A stretch of 64,000 bases of DNA, from assembly GCF_000305775.1 (NCBI RefSeq), contig NC_018866.1, positions 2,995,001 to 3,059,000 on the forward strand, written 5' to 3'. The notes below the pieces were generated by a model. The model ran no database searches. It was not told where the DNA came from and was given only the letters and a program-made list of their open reading frames with translations. Positions 50,471 through 60,019 of the stretch are shown here, one piece after another. The stretch is from Dehalobacter sp. DCA (GTDB taxonomy: Bacteria; Bacillota; Desulfitobacteriia; Desulfitobacteriales; Syntrophobotulaceae). The first letter of the stretch is position 1. Each line of letters starts with the position of its first letter. A program made the position numbers and the translations under genes.

Positions 50471-50517
50471 GCAAAAACAAAAACGAGCCCTTAACAGCAA
50501 AAAACCGTTATAACTCG
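50471..50517 (-). terminator. Terminator of the tRNA-Glu / tRNA-Phe unit
   Basis: On the minus strand CGAGTTATAACGG pairs with CTGTTAAGGGCTCG around a T-rich loop, followed by TTTTTGTTTTTG. It stands just downstream of the tRNA-Phe 3' end. Confidence 0.75.
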
Positions 50518-50531
50518 CTTTACAGGACGTA

Positions 50532-50607
<76 letters not shown>

Positions 50608-50651
50608 GTGATCGATTACCAATCTATCAAAACCTAGTCTAATTATTAAAT

Positions 50652-50727
50652 TGGTGACCCGTACGGGATTCGAACCCGTGTTACCGCCGTGAAAGGGCGG
50701 TGTCTTAGGCCGCTTGACCAACGGGCC
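50652..50727 (-). tRNA. tRNA-Glu (TTC anticodon)
   Basis: 76 bases with acceptor GGCCCGT, anticodon loop CTTTCAC (TTC at 34-36), T-arm ACGGGTTCGAATCCCGT and encoded CCA. In the C5 pathway charged tRNA-Glu is also the substrate of HemA. Confidence 0.95.
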
Positions 50728-50791
50728 ATAGGCGATACGTTCGTGAACCATCTATAATGGTTTCACCCAATTTTTTCGCTCACGTTTCTGT

Positions 50792-50820
50792 ATTATACAG
50801 ATAATACGACAAATAGTAAA
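50792..50820 (-). promoter_or_regulatory. Promoter of the tRNA-Glu / tRNA-Phe unit
   Basis: The minus strand has TTTACT, a 17-base spacer and a perfect TATAAT (50797-50792), about 65 bases upstream of the first mature tRNA base. Confidence 0.6.
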
Positions 50821-50913
50821 GAACTTTTTTAGGTTTTTTTTTCTTACGCTCCGGAAATGCATATCCGTGGTGAGTCGGCCAAAGCCGACTCCCGTATAAA
50901 GGTGTTGGCGATT

Positions 50914-51705
50914 TTACCACCTTTCATGGGTTGCGTAGGTTTTAACATTCGGCATATTTGTCTTGACAACAGGCGGCCACTCTTTAAGCCTTTCGACCAT
51001 ATTTTCTGCAAGCCGGCTCGCGTCTTTATTGCATTTTTCCTTTACCGCCGGATCAAGTCTGGCCAGTTGGCCGAGCGCTGTCAGCAGTTCGTAGAATGTA
51101 TCGGCGATAGTTTTGCAGCAAGCGGCGCATTTTTCTTCATACTTCGTGGTAAAGGTTGAGGGGACTGCAGTTTTTGGCCCACTTTTTGGTTTGTCGGTTT
51201 TTTTGGCGGTTATATATTCTATTTTGATATCCTGAGGATTATTTGGTATGGGCGTGACTTGAGCCTGCACTTTCTCCGGAGCGGTTTGGTTCAGTTCTTT
51301 GAGAGTCTGATCAAGCTCCCGGGAAGTCATATCTTTAACATCATGCTGCAGAATAAATTTCTCCCGCTCATCTTCCGGAATCCCCAGAAGAAGGAGGGCC
51401 TGATAGTAGGTCAAATTCGTCAGCGCTGACGAATTTGAGTTCCCCCCGTCATCGACGGAAACGAACAGTTTATCTCCATATTCTTCAAAGAGCTGCATTA
51501 GTCTGTTGGCTGTGCGCTGGGAATAGCTCACCGATTCGATCAACCATTTTCCCCATTCTCCATGCGGGAGCAGGGCCTTGGCCTCCTTCAGGCGCTTGCC
51601 GACCTCAATGGCATTGGTAAGCATGATTTTACATGTCTGTTGTTTGATCCTATTAATCTCAGCCGCGATAACAAGCGGCGTACGTTCAGTGATTGGTATA
51701 TTCAT
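50914..51705 (-). CDS. DUF3102-domain protein
   Basis: 263 residues. The N-terminal ~130 residues match the DUF3102 pattern (CKIMLTNAIEVGKRLKEAKALLPHGEWGKWLIESVSYSQRTANRLMQLFEEYGD). A middle Pro/Lys-rich linker and a C-terminal helical part with a CAACC motif follow. The family is often found on plasmids and integrated elements and also as chromosomal single genes in clostridia; its function is unknown, though the domain resembles ParB/KfrA-like DNA-associated proteins. The gene stands alone between tRNA genes. The ribosome binding site is weak (GGCGGGAA). Confidence 0.75.
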   Translation of the reverse strand: MNIPITERTPLVIAAEINRIKQQTCKIMLTNAIEVGKRLKEAKALLPHGEWGKWLIESVSYSQRTANRLMQLFEEYGDKLFVSVDDGGNSNSSALTNLTYYQALLLLGIPEDEREKFILQHDVKDMTSRELDQTLKELNQTAPEKVQAQVTPIPNNPQDIKIEYITAKKTDKPKSGPKTAVPSTFTTKYEEKCAACCKTIADTFYELLTALGQLARLDPAVKEKCNKDASRLAENMVERLKEWPPVVKTNMPNVKTYATHERW

Positions 51706-52037
51706 TTTGATTCCCGCCTTTTTGGTAGCTTTAATTACAGCATACGTAGACGGGCTTCGGATGGTGAAGACTTGGGTATAAACCTATCAAAATCGCCTTG
51801 GCTCTTGTCGCAATCACCTATTTTATAGCTTGCTCTGATTTGCTAAACTTCTAAATACCAAATTTAGTTAGGGCTTGCAAGCCCTGACACCCAGACCAAC
51901 CCTAGATACTTATGGGCTGCATATATTTGCTTATTTAAAGAACGTTGTAACCAAGATCCTTTCAAATTCGCAAGCGAAAAAACATGGTCTTTATTCGTCA
52001 GGGTTTCTTCCCCGAGTCATGGTGTCTGCCTGCGTCC
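51706..52037. other. Intergenic region upstream of the DUF3102 gene
   Basis: About 330 bases without a credible gene. A minus-strand TATAAA (51822-51827) may be a -10 for the DUF3102 gene. A perfect 14-base palindrome GGGCTTGCAAGCCC lies at 51871-51884. No att-like duplication of the flanking tRNA genes can be seen by eye. Confidence 0.4.
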
Positions 52038-52076
52038 AAAAAATGCAAAAAGCCTGTACCCTTTACGAATACAAGC
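52038..52076 (-). terminator. Terminator of tRNA-Lys
   Basis: On the minus strand GCTTGTA (52070-52076) pairs with TACAGGC (52052-52058), followed by TTTTTGCATTTTTT. It stands 15 bases after the tRNA 3' end. Confidence 0.7.
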
Positions 52077-52090
52077 ATTTTCAACATAAC

Positions 52091-52166
52091 TGGTGAGCCA
52101 TCCGCGACTCGAACGCGGGACACCCTGATTAAAAGTCAGGTGCTCTACCGACTGAGCTAATGGCCC
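52091..52166 (-). tRNA. tRNA-Lys (TTT anticodon)
   Basis: 76 bases. Acceptor GGGCCAT pairs with ATGGCTC (one G-U), the anticodon loop is CTTTTAA (TTT at 34-36), the T-arm is CCGCGTTCGAGTCGCGG and CCA is encoded. Confidence 0.95.
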
Positions 52167-52296
52167 AGGCCACAATTCATGATTCTATCATTTCAGCCCC
52201 TGGGCTGTCAAGCAAAACTTTAATAATCCTTGACATCCAAGAACCAGGAATTAATCTGAAAAAATCAAAGTAAATTCAGATTCATTATCAAAATTC

Positions 52297-53598
<1,302 letters not shown>

Positions 53599-53620
53599 TC
53601 ACGACTTCAATCCAAACTTC

Positions 53621-53696
53621 ATCTTAACAACGATCGCCCCTGTTTGTCAATAAAATCCGAACATTTGCTGTATTCCTAGGCCAAATGTTCGAATAT
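53621..53696 (-). promoter_or_regulatory. purA promoter with paired PurBox-like sites
   Basis: The minus strand has a -35 TTGACA (53650-53645), an 18-base spacer and -10 TAAGAT (53626-53621). Directly upstream, 53653-53665 reads AAATCCGAACATT on the plus strand, a full match to the Bacillus PurBox AWWWCCGAACWWT. 53684-53696 reads ATATTCGAACATT on the minus strand (one mismatch). The two form an inverted pair 18 bases apart, the arrangement recognised by PurR in Firmicutes. Confidence 0.8.
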
Positions 53697-53734
53697 TTGA
53701 TACAACCAAATATAAACGATAATCTTACCGTGTA

Positions 53735-55063
53735 TTAACCATAATTCTTATCGAGGTTAACAAATTTCGTAAATTCCTTCAAATACCCAAGCTCAACTGT
53801 ACCTACAGGACCATTGCGGTGCTTGGCAATAATAATCTCAGCAATACCTTTTTTCTCCGAATCAGGGTGATAGTATTCATCCCTGTAAATAAAGGAAATA
53901 AGATCGGCATCAGCCTCGATCGATCCGGATTCCAGAAGGTCGGACATCAGTGGCCGCTTGTCCTGACGCTGCTCAACACCGCGGTTAAGCTGAGACAGGG
54001 CAATAACCGGCACGGATAGTTCACGTGCAACGCCTTTTAAGCCTCTGGAAATCTGGGCGACTTCCTGCTGGCGGCTTTCTACCTTCTTGCCGACGGTCAT
54101 TAACTGCAGATAATCAATAATAATCAGTCCAAGTCCTTGTTCCATTTTTAATCTTCTAGCTTTAGACCGAAGCTCTGCCAGGGATATCCCAACGGTATCA
54201 TCAATAAAGATTGGTGCCTCGGACAGTGGACCTACAGCCTGGGTAAGCTTTGGCCAGTCTGAGTCCAATAGTTCGCCGGTCCTGACCCGCTGCTGATCTA
54301 CCATCGCTTCCGAACAAAGAATACGCTGGACAAGCTGCTCTTTGGACATTTCCAGGCTGAATAACGCTACAGGAACCTTGGATTTTACCGCAGCATTCTG
54401 TGCCATATTCAGGACAAGTGCCGTTTTGCCCATCGATGGTCTGGCGGCAATGATAACCAGGTCGGAAGCCTGCCAGCCGGAAGTGATCCGGTCCAACTCC
54501 CGAAAATGGGTCGGAACCCCTGTCAGGTTTCCTTTATTGGAATAGAGGTATTCGATCTTGTCAAATGTCTTCAGGAGAATGCTTCGGATCGTAACGAAAC
54601 CTTCCTTGGACTGTCTTTGAGAGATTTCTACGATCAGTCTTTCGGCTTCCTCCAATAAACTAAGGGCTTCTTCTCCCGCTTCGTACCCTTTTTCTTCAAT
54701 ATAGCCGGCAATGCGGATCAGCTGACGGAGCAGGGCTTTTTCCGCCACAATCCGGGCATAATGTTCCACGTTGGCCGCTGAAGGCACAGATCCAGCGATC
54801 TGAGAGATTGTTCCAATTCCCCCGATGCTCTCCAGCCTACCTGCCTGCCTTAAGTTCTCAGCCACTGTAACCAGATCAACAGGGTCCCCTTTTTCAAAGA
54901 TATCCCTGATGACCAGGTAAATATTTTTATGATTATCGCGGTAGAAATCCTCCGGACGTAGAATCTCGAATACAGTACTGCCCTTCTGGGGATCAAGCAT
55001 CAGCGCGCCCAGAACAGCCTGTTCAGCCTCAAGATTATGGGGAGGAACTTTCAAAAGTTCCAT
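53735..55063 (-). CDS. dnaB: Replicative DNA helicase
   Basis: DnaB/DnaC-type hexameric helicase of 442 residues. The N-terminal collar domain (PPHNLEAEQAVLGALMLDPQKG) is followed by the RecA-like motor with Walker A ARPSMGKTALVLNMAQ, Walker B LIIIDYLQLM and SQLNRGVEQRQDKRP. No intein is present. Start at ATG 55063 is chosen because the GAGGAG is eight bases away. It lies directly downstream of lonC in the rpsF-ssb-rpsR-rplI region, as is common. Confidence 0.96.
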   Translation of the reverse strand: MELLKVPPHNLEAEQAVLGALMLDPQKGSTVFEILRPEDFYRDNHKNIYLVIRDIFEKGDPVDLVTVAENLRQAGRLESIGGIGTISQIAGSVPSAANVEHYARIVAEKALLRQLIRIAGYIEEKGYEAGEEALSLLEEAERLIVEISQRQSKEGFVTIRSILLKTFDKIEYLYSNKGNLTGVPTHFRELDRITSGWQASDLVIIAARPSMGKTALVLNMAQNAAVKSKVPVALFSLEMSKEQLVQRILCSEAMVDQQRVRTGELLDSDWPKLTQAVGPLSEAPIFIDDTVGISLAELRSKARRLKMEQGLGLIIIDYLQLMTVGKKVESRQQEVAQISRGLKGVARELSVPVIALSQLNRGVEQRQDKRPLMSDLLESGSIEADADLISFIYRDEYYHPDSEKKGIAEIIIAKHRNGPVGTVELGYLKEFTKFVNLDKNYG

Positions 55064-55082
55064 GCTCATTTCTCCTCGTTTG

Positions 55083-56999
55083 CTAGGCTTGTGCAATTTT
55101 TATAGCTTCCTCTATATTTTCAACAGCAAGGACTTCAATTCCTTTTAATCCCGCAGGAACTTCTCCGCGATTCTCCGTCGGAATGATCACTGTTTTTACA
55201 CCGGCCTGTTTGGCCCCAAATATTTTTTCGTAAATGCCACCAACCGGTTTGACTTTTCCCTGGATTGAGATTTCACCGGTCACGGCTACATCTCCTCTCA
55301 GAGGCTGTTGCTTCAAGGCGCTGTAAATCGCCATGGTCGTGGCAAGTCCGGCCGAGGGCCCGTCTATTCTGCCACCACCAACCACATTGACATGGAGGTC
55401 ATAGTTCTTCAAGTCTTCTCCTGTCAGGCTCCGAATTACAGCTGCGGCATTAAACACCGCGTCCCTGGCCATTGAACCTGCCGTCTCATTAAAGCGGATA
55501 CTTCCTTTGCCGGTCTCCCCGTTGAATACTTTAACCTCAATCTCCAGAACCGAGCCAAGAAATCCCGATACCCCTAGTCCGAGTATTCTGCCGGTATCCT
55601 TGCCGGCGGTTACCCGTTTTTGAACGAAAGGAGTCAGTCTGGCTGACCTGAGCACTTCTCTGACATCGTCTTCCGAAATCAAGACTTCCTTCTTGCCGGG
55701 ATTCCTAAACCTGGCCAGACCATACGCATCCAAAAGGATGCTGTTCGCTTTTCGTCCCTCAATCATATATTCACTGATAATTTCCGGTACATTCTCTTCC
55801 AACTGCACATTTAGTTTCAGAGCTGCCTGTCTGATAATATGGGTGATATGGGCCGGTTCCAAAGGCTCAAAATAGACTTCGGCACAGCGGGAGCGCAAGG
55901 CCGGGTTCAGATCCTGCGGCTCTCTCGTAGTGGCCCCAATCAGTACAAAATCCGCGGGAACTCCTTCATCAAAAATCTTCTTGATATATAAAGGAATCTG
56001 AGGATCATGCGGATCATAATAGGAAGACTCAAAATGAACCTGCTTATCTTCCAGGACCTTCAGCAGCTTATTGAGCAACGTTGGATCCATCTCTCCAATT
56101 TCATCGATAAACAAAACGCCAGTATGAGCATCGTTGACCAAGCCCAGTTTGGGCTCGGGGATACCGGTCTCAGCCAAATCTCTTTTCGCACCCTGATAAA
56201 TCGGATCGTGAACTGAACCAAGCAAAGGATTGGTGACATCTCGCGGATCCCAGCGCAGCGTCGTACCGTCGACTTCAATAAACGGCGCATCCTTACTGAA
56301 AGGAGAATCCGGAAAATTTTTGACGGTTTCCAGCGCAACCCTGGCTGCTGATGTTTTGCCGACTCCCGGCGGACCATAAATCAGGATGTGCTGGGGGAAA
56401 GGCGTCGCGAGCTTTGCCAGCAGGGCCTGCAAGGCGCTTTCCTGTCCGACAATTTCTTCCGTCGTCTGCGGTCTCAGGATTTCAATTGCTGAGGATACCG
56501 GCTTTGTTGCTTTCATCTTTTCCAGCTGCGCAAGCTTTCGGAGTGTTTGCGCATTCTCAGGACCTCCTGTCTCTTTCAGAACCTGGGTCTTGATCTCTTT
56601 GATATATTCTTCGTGTCGCTCCTGCATTTTCTCGGCAACCGCCTGATTTAAACGGTCTTCTACGGAACGCTTCGCAACCGTCTCGGCAATCTGCTCTTCA
56701 ACCTCCGTCAGAATTGCCGGAATATCTTGCAGGTCCGGCGCCGGTTTGTCCGTGGGATCATCGTTGACAAGCTTTTGCAAGCCCAATACTCGTTCCTCGA
56801 GCTTGTCGGAACGCATCAGGGTAAGAGCCTCCAGCTTGCTCGCCTTTAAAATTAATTTATCTGTTCCGTATAGGTTGGAGAGCACGACATACAGCGCGTC
56901 TATCTCCAGTTTTAACTGTCCGTCCGCAATCTCCGCAGTATATTTCTCGTGATTTTCCTGCCCCTCCTGTTGTAAAAATTTCTTAAATAAGCCTTTCAC
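55083..56999 (-). CDS. lonC: Lon-family ATP-dependent protease, LonC type
   Basis: About 638 residues. It lacks the usual Lon N-terminal substrate domain and has its own N-terminal region with coiled coil (about 40-165). The AAA+ module has Walker A IYGPPGVGKTSAAR and Walker B GVLFIDEIGEMDP with an insertion between them (about 235-340). The C-terminal protease domain has the catalytic Ser in GGGRIDGPSAGLATTMA and Lys in VGGIYEKIFGAKQAG. Start GTG 56999 is preferred behind AAGGAT; GTG 57008 is the alternative. The dnaB ribosome binding site lies just upstream of its stop codon. Confidence 0.92.
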   Translation of the reverse strand: MKGLFKKFLQQEGQENHEKYTAEIADGQLKLEIDALYVVLSNLYGTDKLILKASKLEALTLMRSDKLEERVLGLQKLVNDDPTDKPAPDLQDIPAILTEVEEQIAETVAKRSVEDRLNQAVAEKMQERHEEYIKEIKTQVLKETGGPENAQTLRKLAQLEKMKATKPVSSAIEILRPQTTEEIVGQESALQALLAKLATPFPQHILIYGPPGVGKTSAARVALETVKNFPDSPFSKDAPFIEVDGTTLRWDPRDVTNPLLGSVHDPIYQGAKRDLAETGIPEPKLGLVNDAHTGVLFIDEIGEMDPTLLNKLLKVLEDKQVHFESSYYDPHDPQIPLYIKKIFDEGVPADFVLIGATTREPQDLNPALRSRCAEVYFEPLEPAHITHIIRQAALKLNVQLEENVPEIISEYMIEGRKANSILLDAYGLARFRNPGKKEVLISEDDVREVLRSARLTPFVQKRVTAGKDTGRILGLGVSGFLGSVLEIEVKVFNGETGKGSIRFNETAGSMARDAVFNAAAVIRSLTGEDLKNYDLHVNVVGGGRIDGPSAGLATTMAIYSALKQQPLRGDVAVTGEISIQGKVKPVGGIYEKIFGAKQAGVKTVIIPTENRGEVPAGLKGIEVLAVENIEEAIKIAQA

Positions 57000-57032
57000 G
57001 CTGGTCACATCCTTGTGCTTTACTCTTCGGTC

Positions 57033-57479
57033 TTACTGAGCTTCTATCTTTATCTTCAGATTTGCTGTTACTTCAAAATGAAGCTTTACCGTAACCTGAT
57101 ATTCTCCCAATCCTTTGATCGGTTCCTTGACTTCAATTTTTCTTTTATCTAGTTTGAGTTGATATTCCTTTTCCAATACCTCGGCGATCTCTTTATTCGT
57201 TACCGAACCGAATAAACGGCCTTTTTCACCGACTTTCACTTTGACAATGATATCCATGTTCTCGATTTTTTGGGAAAGATCCAGCGCCGCTTGTTTTTCT
57301 TTCTGTTTGCGCAGTTCTTCCTGTTTTTGTTTATGCACCAGGTCCTGAACATTTCCCTGGGTTGCCTCAACTGCGAGTCCGCGCGGGATCAGAAAATTAC
57401 GGGCATAGCCATCTGAGACTTCGCATACTTTACCCTTTTTACCGAGTGCCTTGACATCTTCTTTTAATATTACCTTCAC
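57033..57479 (-). CDS. rplI: 50S ribosomal protein L9
   Basis: 148 residues, normal. The N-terminal MKVILKEDVKALGKKGKVCEVSDGYARNFLIPRGLAVEAT is diagnostic, followed by the long connecting helix and the C-terminal RNA-binding domain (FGSVTNKEIAEVLEKEY). The start is GTG 57479, overlapping the stop of the upstream membrane protein gene. Confidence 0.98.
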   Translation of the reverse strand: MKVILKEDVKALGKKGKVCEVSDGYARNFLIPRGLAVEATQGNVQDLVHKQKQEELRKQKEKQAALDLSQKIENMDIIVKVKVGEKGRLFGSVTNKEIAEVLEKEYQLKLDKRKIEVKEPIKGLGEYQVTVKLHFEVTANLKIKIEAQ

Positions 57480-58423
57480 GGTTTTTGTTCCTCCATTTTT
57501 TCGGGGATCTTTCGGAAATTAAATACTAAATCAAAAAGCCCCGTAAATATTAGACATATGAAAAAGAACGGTGAAACGAAAGCCACTATAATTACAATAA
57601 TCCAGATCAGCAGATGGGAAAACTTCAAGCTTTTGATCAAATAAGCCAGGCAGGACAGCCCAATAATACTGGTTATCGAAGCTGCAACGGTCATCACATT
57701 CATTCCGGTTATTCTCAGAATACTGTTGGCAAAGTAGTCTCCGCCCAAATAGGCAGCAATCCCGATAATTGCCAGCCACACCGCATACCAGGGCATCCTC
57801 CATAAAGAAAAAGGCTTAAGTTTGTTCCCGAAAGAAAATATCCTGAAAAACAGGTAGACCAGTCCAACCTCAAGCATCGCAAATATCCCGGCAAAAGCAG
57901 GCATTAACTGATAGTAGACCGGAACCATGGTGCGGAGAGTGCTTTCAAATTGCTCAATTGAAATCCCCTGTTCCTGAAAAGCACTGAACAGGCCTTGCTG
58001 CTCATAGAACTGAAGAACTGTAACAATATTCTTTTCCAGATTCTCGGGCTGAAGGGCCTGGTTGACTGAAGGAATGACCGGTAACGCCCCAATGAGCGCA
58101 GCCAGCAGCAAACTCCAGAATATACTCTGACTGGTAGAGAACCCTTTTTCTTTTATGATAACCAACAAAATTCCTGCCCAGGGAGTAAATCCAATCAGGG
58201 AGATTCCACTGATTCCAACTGGAATAAAAGCTAAAATATAACCAATTCCTAAAAAAATGGCCGTTTTTCGGCAGCCGGTACTTCTGGTCTGAAATAAAAC
58301 GGAAACAATCAATAATACCTCGACGATCCAGCTCCAGAAGTCAAATAAAGACGCAAGTAAGGGAAGAAACAATACGATCAATCCGGATACATACCGAAGT
58401 GCATCCTTATCACTTATAACCAT
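57476..58423 (-). CDS. DUF2232 (YybS-like) membrane protein
   Basis: 315-residue integral membrane protein with about eight hydrophobic segments. Bacillus yybS relatives occupy the same site directly before rplI. Their function is unknown. GGAG precedes the ATG at 58423, and the stop overlaps the rplI start (GTGA), so translation is coupled. Confidence 0.86.
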   Translation of the reverse strand: MVISDKDALRYVSGLIVLFLPLLASLFDFWSWIVEVLLIVSVLFQTRSTGCRKTAIFLGIGYILAFIPVGISGISLIGFTPWAGILLVIIKEKGFSTSQSIFWSLLLAALIGALPVIPSVNQALQPENLEKNIVTVLQFYEQQGLFSAFQEQGISIEQFESTLRTMVPVYYQLMPAFAGIFAMLEVGLVYLFFRIFSFGNKLKPFSLWRMPWYAVWLAIIGIAAYLGGDYFANSILRITGMNVMTVAASITSIIGLSCLAYLIKSLKFSHLLIWIIVIIVAFVSPFFFICLIFTGLFDLVFNFRKIPEKMEEQKP

Positions 58424-58438
58424 TTAATTTTCTCCTGT

Positions 58439-58762
58439 TCAGTCTTCCTCGGGAACAAGATAACCAAGCAAAAGACTCAGGTCACCCCATTCAGTTTCGA
58501 GACTAAGGAAATCTTCCCGCTGCCACCGGGACATTTTATTAAACAAAACCCTGTCCAAACGGGAATAGTCAAAGCCAAGCCTGCGGGTAAGCAAATAGCT
58601 TAAACCGACCAGGCCGGCCATACTATCGAGAAGCTGTTCCTGGGAAGCACTTAAAGTCCCCTGCTGGACCAGCCACTGAGCTTTGAGAAGCTCCACTTTT
58701 AATTCCTCTATGGCTTTCGAGGATTTTACGATATCAATATTGATTGCAGCAACAGACTCCAC
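58439..58762 (-). CDS. MazG-like protein
   Basis: 107-residue all-helical protein resembling the short MazG-like family found beside ribosomal gene clusters of clostridia (IEELKVELLKAQWLVQQGTLSASQEQLLDSMAGLVGLSYLLTRRLGFDYSRLDRVLFNKM). The usual EExxE metal motif of active MazG pyrophosphatases is degenerate, so an enzymatic role is doubtful. AGGAGG precedes the GTG start at 58762. Confidence 0.65.
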   Translation of the reverse strand: MESVAAINIDIVKSSKAIEELKVELLKAQWLVQQGTLSASQEQLLDSMAGLVGLSYLLTRRLGFDYSRLDRVLFNKMSRWQREDFLSLETEWGDLSLLLGYLVPEED

Positions 58763-58881
58763 AACAATACCTCCTGCAAAAAAGTAATGTAAGATTTCGC
58801 GAAATCAAGCTGAAACTCCTTCTTCTACTTTTCTCAGAACAAAGAAAACTTGCCCTGTTGCCTAAATTAAGGAAATGAAAT

Positions 58882-58908
58882 AAAAAAAGGGAGCGTTGCT
58901 CCCTTTTT
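58882..58908 (-). terminator. Terminator of the rpsF-ssb-rpsR operon
   Basis: GGGAGC (58889-58894) and GCTCCC (58898-58903) form a stem with loop GTT, with A and T runs on both sides. On the minus strand the stem is followed by seven T residues. It lies directly after the rpsR stop codon at 58910. Confidence 0.88.
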
Positions 58909-58909
58909 A

Positions 58910-59155
58910 CTAGTCAATCATGTAGGGCAGCAACGCGATGCTGCGAGCCCGTTTAACGGCAATCGTGACTTGCCTCTGGTGTTTAGCGCAATTGCCTGAG
59001 ATTCTACGGGGCAGAATTTTGCCTCTCTCAGTAATATATTTACGCAATTTTTGTGTATCTTTGTAGTCGATGCTCTCAACTTTATCAACACAAAAACTGC
59101 ATACTCTTTTACGCGGACGGCGTCCCCGTTCCTTTTTTACGGCAGCGTTTGCCAA
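58910..59155 (-). CDS. rpsR: 30S ribosomal protein S18
   Basis: 81 residues with the family pattern [68 protein letters not shown]. The retained CxxC suggests the zinc-binding (C+) form. The start is TTG 59155, with GGAGGAG upstream. It is the third gene after rpsF and ssb. Confidence 0.97.
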   Translation of the reverse strand: MANAAVKKERGRRPRKRVCSFCVDKVESIDYKDTQKLRKYITERGKILPRRISGNCAKHQRQVTIAVKRARSIALLPYMID

Positions 59156-59175
59156 TGAACGCTCCTCCCTTCAAA

Positions 59176-59580
59176 CTAAAATGGTATATCATCATCTAGA
59201 CTAACTTCATGAGCAAAAGAACCAAAATCATTTTGAGTTGAAGATGCTCCGGCATTATTGTCTTTGGGACTTAAAAATCTGACGTTCTCTCCCAAGACCT
59301 CTGTCACCCATCTTTTTTGCCCATCCTGACCGTCATAAGAGCGGACCTGAATCCTGCCATCTACTGCAGCCAGTCTTCCTTTCGCCAAATAGTTCGCGCA
59401 GAGTTCAGCTAACTGGCGAAAAACAACGCATGGAATAAAGTCCGTTTCTTTCTCGCCCTGGCTGTTCTTGTAATTCCTGTCGACGGCTAGCGTAAAAGAT
59501 GCAACAGCTACACCGTTTGGTGTATAGCGTAGCTCAGGGTCTTTCGTTAATCGCCCGATAAGTACTACACGATTCAACAT
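59176..59580 (-). CDS. ssb: Single-stranded DNA-binding protein
   Basis: 134 residues with an N-terminal OB fold ([36 protein letters not shown]) and the acidic C-terminal tip DDDIPF that recruits replication and repair partners. The linker is short. It lies between rpsF and rpsR, the usual order. Confidence 0.97.
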   Translation of the reverse strand: MLNRVVLIGRLTKDPELRYTPNGVAVASFTLAVDRNYKNSQGEKETDFIPCVVFRQLAELCANYLAKGRLAAVDGRIQVRSYDGQDGQKRWVTEVLGENVRFLSPKDNNAGASSTQNDFGSFAHEVSLDDDIPF

Positions 59581-59598
59581 CTTAAACCCTCCGCATCA

Positions 59599-59883
59599 TT
59601 ATTCCTTCTTGGTTGTCATAAACCGGATCACAGCATCAGAAATTTTCATCAGCCTTTCCAGTTCATCAACCGTACGCGCTTCACCGTTGAAGTTCATCAG
59701 GACATAAACACCTTCATTGAACTTCTTAACCTCGTAAGCCAGGCGTCTTTTACCCCAAATATCAACCTTGAGGTCTGTACCACCATTGGCATTGACGATC
59801 TCTTCAAATCTTTGAACATTTGCTTTTGAAGCCTCATCATCGAGATCCGGTCTTATAATGTACATCACTTCGTACGCTTGCAT
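59599..59883 (-). CDS. rpsF: 30S ribosomal protein S6
   Basis: 94 residues from ATG 59883, which follows GGGGAGG; the frame upstream to 59916 is not used. The N-terminal MQAYEVMYIIRPDLDDEA and WGKRRLAYEVKKFNEGVYVLMNF match the family. It is the first gene of the ribosomal-ssb operon. Confidence 0.97.
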   Translation of the reverse strand: MQAYEVMYIIRPDLDDEASKANVQRFEEIVNANGGTDLKVDIWGKRRLAYEVKKFNEGVYVLMNFNGEARTVDELERLMKISDAVIRFMTTKKE

Positions 59884-59954
59884 AAATGCACCTCCCCTCG
59901 GACTAAATGGCCCCACCTCGAGTGTGGAGCAGGGTTATTATGCTACAACACGAT

Positions 59955-59983
59955 ATTATAACACTTCCTTATGTCATTTGCAA
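59955..59983 (-). promoter_or_regulatory. Promoter of the rpsF-ssb-rpsR operon
   Basis: The minus strand has TTGCAA (59983-59978), a 17-base spacer and TATAAT (59960-59955), with a TGn extension. It is a strong housekeeping promoter about 72 bases upstream of rpsF. Confidence 0.8.
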
Positions 59984-60019
59984 ATAATGATGATCTTGCT
60001 AGTTCTGAAAACCTTTCAT

